DNA of 9,393 nucleotides. It comes from Bacillota bacterium. Lineage in GTDB: Bacteria > Bacillota > Bacilli > Alicyclobacillales > Alicyclobacillaceae. The notes under the pieces are model-generated. The model had not been told where the DNA came from, searched no databases, and saw only the letters and a list, made by a program, of their open reading frames with translations. Each line of letters starts with the position of its first letter. Positions within the stretch are counted from its first letter, which is position 1. The stretch covers positions 1 through 9,393 of the forward strand of contig JAKADF010000092.1 in NCBI GenBank assembly GCA_021820805.1, given 5' to 3'. This document shows positions 5,561 to 9,393 of the stretch, piece by piece. The position numbers were made by a program, and so were the translations under genes.

Positions 5561-5833
5561 TTAGCGAGTGCTCTCCTTCAACTTGTTCCCAGGCTTAAAT
5601 GCTGGAACTGTTGAAGCTGGAATCTCAATCGTTTCACCTGTTTGCGGATTTCTTCCTGAACGGGCAGAACGTGAACGGGTCTCAAAAGTTCCAAAGCCAA
5701 TAACCTGAACCTTATCTCCGTTAGAAAGTGCTTCTTCGATAGTTTCGAATACACTATTAACAGCAAGTTCGGCATCCTTTTTCTTGAGCCCAGTCTTATC
5801 TGCAACCTTGTTGACTAAATCCATTTTGTTCAC
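5561..5833 (-). CDS. hup: HU-family DNA-binding protein
   Basis: HU is the dimeric histone-like protein that bends and compacts DNA. The 90 residues match the family length exactly. The N-terminal dimerisation helices read DLVNKVADKTGLKKKDAELA. The DNA-binding arm holds the signature GFGTFETRSRSARSGRNPQTG at 46-66 (tip RNPQTG), followed by PAFKPGNKLKES. The start is GTG at 5833, with AAGGGGG 9 nt upstream; it restores the MNK beginning of HBsu, while the ATG three codons later is farther from the ribosome site. The gene lies 63 nt after yabN and directly abuts rqcP. In B. subtilis hbs is elsewhere, but a mazG-hup-S4 order is known from other spore formers. Confidence 0.93.
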   Translation of the reverse strand: MNKMDLVNKVADKTGLKKKDAELAVNSVFETIEEALSNGDKVQVIGFGTFETRSRSARSGRNPQTGETIEIPASTVPAFKPGNKLKESTR

Positions 5834-5842
5834 TAAAAAAAG

Positions 5843-5885
5843 CCCCCTTCATGGGAATATCGGGGAGAATATTCGTGGTTCCCCC
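5843..5885 (-). other. Possible leader structure ahead of hup
   Basis: In the 63-nt yabN-hup gap (minus-strand RNA) one CCCC segment (5865-5862) can pair either with an upstream GGGGA (5884-5880) or with the GGGGG of the hup Shine-Dalgarno (5847-5843). A separate GAATAT/ATATTC pairing (5855-5860 with 5869-5874) is also possible. Mutually exclusive pairings could open or hide the ribosome site, but the stems are short and this may be chance. Confidence 0.2.
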
Positions 5886-5896
5886 GCAAATTCCTG

Positions 5897-7369
5897 CTAG
5901 TTTTTGTGATTACTCTTCATTTTTGCCTCATTCCAGAATGAATTCAGCTGTTTTATGGTCAACGAAGACCAATTATTGCCATTTTCTTTAACTCGCTGCT
6001 CGACAAAAGCGAATCTTTTTTCAAACTTATGTGTTGCAGCTGCTAATATTGTTTCTGGGTCCGCTTTAAGCCATCTAGAAAGATTAACAGTTGCAAATAA
6101 TAAGTCTCCAAGCTCCTCTTTTGCAAGGTCAAATCGGCCTTTGTCTAATTCCATTTCTATCTCATTTATTTCCTCCTTTACCTTTTCTAAAACCTGGCCT
6201 GCATTTTTCCAATCAAACCCGACCTTTGCAGCTTGTTTTTGTACCTGTACAGCCCTCCAAAATGCAGGCTTGCCATGTTTTATTTGGGACAGGAGCGATG
6301 TTCCCGTGTTTTCAAAAGATTCCTTTGCCTTAGCTCTGCGCCACGATTCTTGTGCATCTTCTGCAGAGCTCACGCGTACATCCCCAAATACATGAGGATG
6401 TCTTCTAATAAGCTTTTCTGAAAGCAACTTATAGACGTCGCGAAGCGTAAAGTCACCAACCTCTGCAGCAATCTGTGCATGCAACAGCACTTGCAGAAAT
6501 AGGTCACCAAGTTCTGAAGCTAAGCCATCGATATCGTTTTCATCAATCGCTTCTGCAACCTCGTAGGCCTCTTCAATTGCATACGGGCGAAGAGATTCAT
6601 GAGTTTGCTCCCTGTCCCAGGGACAGCCTTCCGGCTCTCGTAAACGGCGGACAATCCCGGTAACATACCACGGGTCGCGAGCAAGAACACTTTGCTCTGT
6701 TGCTTTCGGTACATATACTGTCGTTAAATGGTCAATCCAAGGCACCCTGTCCAACTCATATAGCGGCATAGTTTCTATACGTTCTAATCCATTCACACCA
6801 GCAGCCCGAATTACCGTAATGCTGTATTCATCAGGATAAATACCCATCAAAGTTAACTTGACGTTTGACGCAATTTCTCGGTCATACACCTGTGCAATGA
6901 ATGTTTCCATCCTGGGCTGCAGATCTTGTTCAGACAAGCTCGTACCATCAAGCAGAATAAACCCTTGGATTGGGTCAATCATAACCGCCTTACAGACCGG
7001 ATCTAAAAAGCTTTGACCCGCCCCTATGTATACAGTAAGGTTATTTGTCTCACTATGAAGCAAATTTTGCACGGATTGTTCCGCAACAAGCGGGTGCCCG
7101 GGAACTGCGTATATAATATCACCAAATTCCGTTGCTTTTTCAATCAAGGTTTTTGCAATTTGTGAGTAAACCTCTTCAAACGTATCTTTTGTCTCATAAA
7201 TTGAATCAAATGTTTCAAACTGTACACCGCGTTTTGAAAGTCCTTCTACTGCTGGGTGTCGATTTGTCCGCAGAAATACGGGTAAGCCAGATTGTAATAA
7301 GTCCATGACACCAATGGGCACTCGAGATAAATCACCTGGCCCGAGTCCTACAACATGAATCGTGGCCAT
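5897..7369 (-). CDS. yabN: YabN, tetrapyrrole-methylase-like domain fused to MazG nucleotide pyrophosphohydrolase
   Basis: The 490-residue product has the length of B. subtilis YabN. Residues 1-220 form a SAM-dependent tetrapyrrole (corrin/porphyrin) methylase fold, with GLGPGDL at 8-14 and VPGHPLVAEQSV at 89-100. Residues about 240-490 are MazG, which hydrolyses NTPs, probably non-canonical ones, to NMP and pyrophosphate. The entry motif is CPWDREQTH (249-257). Metal-binding EExxE and ExxD sets are at 266-270 with 286-289, and at 399-403 with 419-422, giving the two MazG repeats. All expected acidic residues are present. The ATG at 7369 has GGAGG 14 nt upstream, rather far. It follows yabM by 38 nt and precedes hup by 63 nt, consistent with one transcript. 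The substrate of the methylase-like half is unknown in the family. Confidence 0.93.
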   Translation of the reverse strand: MATIHVVGLGPGDLSRVPIGVMDLLQSGLPVFLRTNRHPAVEGLSKRGVQFETFDSIYETKDTFEEVYSQIAKTLIEKATEFGDIIYAVPGHPLVAEQSVQNLLHSETNNLTVYIGAGQSFLDPVCKAVMIDPIQGFILLDGTSLSEQDLQPRMETFIAQVYDREIASNVKLTLMGIYPDEYSITVIRAAGVNGLERIETMPLYELDRVPWIDHLTTVYVPKATEQSVLARDPWYVTGIVRRLREPEGCPWDREQTHESLRPYAIEEAYEVAEAIDENDIDGLASELGDLFLQVLLHAQIAAEVGDFTLRDVYKLLSEKLIRRHPHVFGDVRVSSAEDAQESWRRAKAKESFENTGTSLLSQIKHGKPAFWRAVQVQKQAAKVGFDWKNAGQVLEKVKEEINEIEMELDKGRFDLAKEELGDLLFATVNLSRWLKADPETILAAATHKFEKRFAFVEQRVKENGNNWSSLTIKQLNSFWNEAKMKSNHKN

Positions 7370-7407
7370 GAATTCACTTCACTCCTCCATTTCTCAGTCG
7401 AGCCACA

Positions 7408-9006
7408 CTACTCAATAAATCCAAACTTTGAACACCAAAATACAAGCTTAGGGCCAATCCTAGGGACAGATGCCAGTTCTTCAGATGATAAACTTCCACT
7501 GACAAGAATTGCAAGTCCGTACACCAAAATACCAACACTCATGGCTATAATAGTCGATAAAGTAGCAATTCCTCTTCCAAGTTCCATACCGCCGCAGCTT
7601 AACCACACGTGGTAAAGCGCAAAAACTGCACCAAACATAATAAATGTTGCTATTAGCGGCTTGACAAACCATTCTGACCAAAGTACTCTTTCTCCGAGCA
7701 ATCTTACCATTGCAGCTAAGTTTAATAGAGCTGCTATAGCATAACTAACCACCGTTGCAAGTGCTGCACCTTGAATACCAAACAAAGGTACAAACCATAT
7801 ATTAGCAATCAATTTTACGCCGCATGCAAGGAGCAAATGAAAAACAGGAAGATAAATCCACCCTGCCCCCTGGAGTATTGCAGCAATTGTCGTTTGCAAA
7901 CTTGCAAATAGAATTGCCAGAGCTAACACCTGTATAGTAGAAGTACCTGCACCATCTCGAAAAAGTGCGTAATTTACTGGTCCTGCAACAACAATAAGCC
8001 CAACTGTGGCAGGTAAAGAGAGTAATATAGTCATCCGCAAAGCGAGATTTACCCTCGTGGATAAAAGTCGCCGAAATCCAAGTGTGAATGCTTCCGATAT
8101 GGCTGGCATAACTGCAATACCAATCCCAGCGGCAAGGGTTGTCGGCAGCATCATAAGTTTGAATGCTCGGCCGCTTAAAAGGCCAAACTGTGTCGTAGCC
8201 ATGCCTTGCGATTCGCCAGTATTTTTCAACAAGTTTACGACTGTCATTACATCCACATTATTCATAAGCGGCACTACAAGAGCACCTAGACTAATTGGAA
8301 ACGCATAGAGTATCAATCGTTTTGTGAGGCTGCTTGTTGAAGAACGAACGCCCTGATTAATACTGTCTTTTGGTCGGCGCATCCAGAAATATGATATTGA
8401 AATAAGGCCTCCGAGGGCACCAGTAACTGCTCCAAAAGCGGCACCGGCAACTGAAACTGATTCGCCAAACCCAGCACTTGTAAGCCATACTGCGAGGCCA
8501 ATAATTGTTGCCACTCGAACAAACTGCTCGATAACTTGTGATGCCGCTGTAGGTTCCATCCATTGATAACCTTGAAAATACCCGCGTACCGCACTTAGTA
8601 TCGGCACGACAAGGAGTGCCGGTGAAATTGCTTGTATCGCTGCTTTTGCTGCCGGATCTCCAGCTATTCGTGCAAAGGTTTCAGCCCCGAAAAATAGAAC
8701 GCAAAATGACACGAGGCCGAGAATGGAAAGCAAGTGTAATGAAATTCTGAGTACTTGTTTCGCACCTGCCATATCATTTAAGGCTAACCTTTCCGAAACG
8801 AGCTTTGAAATTGCAACTGGAAACCCGGCCGTGGCGATTGCGAGCAGTGTCGCGTAAATTGGATAAGCCATTTGAAAAAGGCCCATCCCATGATCACCAA
8901 TGACATTTTGTAAAATAATCGTATACACGGACCCTAGTAATTTTGTAATGACCGCCGCACCCGCGAGTAGCATAGCTCCGTGTACAAATGAACGCTGTTT
9001 TGGCAC
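7408..9006 (-). CDS. yabM: YabM, MurJ/SpoVB-like MOP-superfamily flippase
   Basis: This 532-residue polytopic membrane protein has about 14 predicted helices and belongs to the polysaccharide biosynthesis / MVF branch of the MOP superfamily, with SpoVB and MurJ. Members move lipid-linked oligosaccharide or peptidoglycan precursors across the membrane. Conserved N-terminal segments are GMGLFQMAYPIY (40-51) and GFPVAISKLVSE (61-72). Other helices are separated by short basic loops such as MRRPKDS. The start is GTG at 9006-9004, 8 nt after GGAGG; an in-frame TTG at 9012 is only 2 nt from that site. Position directly after spoVT, before yabN, matches B. subtilis yabM, for which a precise substrate is not established. 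SpoVB itself is at a different locus, so the spoVB symbol is not used. Confidence 0.88.
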   Translation of the reverse strand: MPKQRSFVHGAMLLAGAAVITKLLGSVYTIILQNVIGDHGMGLFQMAYPIYATLLAIATAGFPVAISKLVSERLALNDMAGAKQVLRISLHLLSILGLVSFCVLFFGAETFARIAGDPAAKAAIQAISPALLVVPILSAVRGYFQGYQWMEPTAASQVIEQFVRVATIIGLAVWLTSAGFGESVSVAGAAFGAVTGALGGLISISYFWMRRPKDSINQGVRSSTSSLTKRLILYAFPISLGALVVPLMNNVDVMTVVNLLKNTGESQGMATTQFGLLSGRAFKLMMLPTTLAAGIGIAVMPAISEAFTLGFRRLLSTRVNLALRMTILLSLPATVGLIVVAGPVNYALFRDGAGTSTIQVLALAILFASLQTTIAAILQGAGWIYLPVFHLLLACGVKLIANIWFVPLFGIQGAALATVVSYAIAALLNLAAMVRLLGERVLWSEWFVKPLIATFIMFGAVFALYHVWLSCGGMELGRGIATLSTIIAMSVGILVYGLAILVSGSLSSEELASVPRIGPKLVFWCSKFGFIE

Positions 9007-9035
9007 TAGCAAGTCCTCCCTACAAGAAACCGTCC

Positions 9036-9058
9036 CTGTCCCAATAAATATGGGACAG
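9036..9058. repeat. Perfect inverted repeat in the yabM leader
   Basis: CTGTCCCA (9036-9043) and TGGGACAG (9051-9058) form a perfect 8-bp stem around a 7-nt A/T loop, about 30 nt before the yabM start. No T-run follows on either strand, so it is not an intrinsic terminator. It could be an RNA hairpin or an operator for a dimeric regulator. Confidence 0.5.
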
Positions 9059-9089
9059 AAGACTCAGTTAGTCCTTCAGCTAGCCGAAA

Positions 9090-9114
9090 GGCCCGCTTTT
9101 TCAATACGCGGGCC
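9090..9114 (-). terminator. Possible weak terminator after spoVT
   Basis: A GC-rich 7-bp stem (GGCCCGC with GCGGGCC) with an 11-nt loop lies 23 nt after the spoVT stop. Only three T residues follow on the minus strand, so termination may be partial, or the hairpin may act as an attenuator before yabM. Confidence 0.45.
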
Positions 9115-9137
9115 ATTGCGTCCATTTCTTCTGTCTT

Positions 9138-9393
9138 TTACTGTTCCATTTGCTTTCCGAGAAATAATGCGGCTGTTTCTGCAATCTTCTGTTCCATATC
9201 GCCCATCTTGACCCCTTCATCACGGGACAACAATACAACGGCACCTATTGGATCTCCTGCCGCAATAATTGGGGAAATAACCCGCGATGTGAATCGTTCC
9301 ATACGATCGCGTAGGACACCGTATTCGCCTACAGACGTATTCACAACAACTTTACGTTCTTCCATAGACTGTTCGACGTCTTCACTAATTGGC
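9138..9393 (-). CDS. spoVT: SpoVT, stage V sporulation regulator, C-terminal part
   Basis: SpoVT is a forespore transcription factor that tunes SigG-dependent genes. It has an AbrB-like N-terminal DNA-binding domain and a GAF-like C-terminal domain. Only the last 84 residues are in the window; the start lies beyond position 9393 and the first complete codon is at 9392-9390. The segment SPIIAAGDPIGAVVLLSRDE and the ending ETAALFLGKQMEQ match the C-terminus of B. subtilis SpoVT (ANGDPIGAVVIFSKDQ and ETAAGFLARQMEQ) almost residue for residue. The frame is intact to a TAA stop. The neighbour yabM starts 131 nt downstream. Confidence 0.92.
   Translation of the reverse strand, partial: PISEDVEQSMEERKVVVNTSVGEYGVLRDRMERFTSRVISPIIAAGDPIGAVVLLSRDEGVKMGDMEQKIAETAALFLGKQMEQ

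Noticed and set aside
5955..6395. 146-codon plus-strand frame opposite yabN
   Set aside because: It is a long antisense shadow of the MazG region without ribosome site or family resemblance.
6612..6626. CTGTCCC-A-GGGACAG palindrome resembling the yabM-leader repeat
   Set aside because: It encodes the conserved MazG motif GCPWDRE, so the codons explain it; similarity to the 9036-9058 repeat is likely chance.

Overview
The window carries a conserved sporulation and cell-division gene neighbourhood of endospore-forming Bacillota. In minus-strand reading order it runs spoVT (C-terminal part), yabM, yabN/mazG, hup, rqcP (yabO), yabP, yabQ, divIC, yabR, and spoIIE. This matches the Bacillus subtilis order spoVT-yabM-yabN-yabO-yabP-yabQ-divIC-yabR-spoIIE, with hup added between yabN and yabO. 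The DNA is moderately AT-rich, Shine-Dalgarno sites are strong, and GTG or TTG starts are frequent (yabM, hup, rqcP, divIC and one small gene). A Bacillales-type spore former is the best reading; the genus cannot be fixed from the sequence.

Layout from left to right. Positions 1-1928 (minus) hold spoIIE. It encodes the membrane and central regions, then an in-frame TGA exactly where the PP2C phosphatase domain begins; the phosphatase frame resumes after it and runs off the window. Positions 1929-2149 are a divergent control region with a TTGACA-22 bp-TATAAT promoter for spoIIE, a cluster of Spo0A-box-like sites, and a TATAAT for the plus-strand gene. Positions 2150-2838 (plus) hold a ComEB-type dCMP deaminase and a 38-codon gene recognised as cmpA, closed by a bidirectional terminator. 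Positions 2883-3284 (minus) hold two unrecognised small genes, one a two-helix membrane protein. Positions 3344-5113 (minus) hold yabP-yabQ-divIC-yabR, with a SigE-like -10 ahead of yabP and a SigA promoter ahead of yabR. A terminator at 5209-5243 separates this group from yabM-yabN-hup-rqcP (5270-9006). Positions 9138-9393 hold the end of spoVT.

Functionally the window mixes spore development and housekeeping. SpoIIE links polar division to SigF activation, YabP/YabQ act in cortex formation, CmpA is a cortex/coat checkpoint adaptor, and SpoVT is a forespore regulator. DivIC acts in septation, HU in nucleoid structure, RqcP in ribosome quality control, YabN in nucleotide clean-up, YabR as an S1 RNA-binding protein, YabM as a lipid flippase-like protein, and the deaminase in dUMP supply. 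No mobile element, CRISPR array, tRNA or rRNA was seen. The most notable points are the spoIIE nonsense codon, the Spo0A-type divergent control region shared with the deaminase gene, and the small genes between the deaminase and yabR. No clearly undescribed multi-gene system was found.
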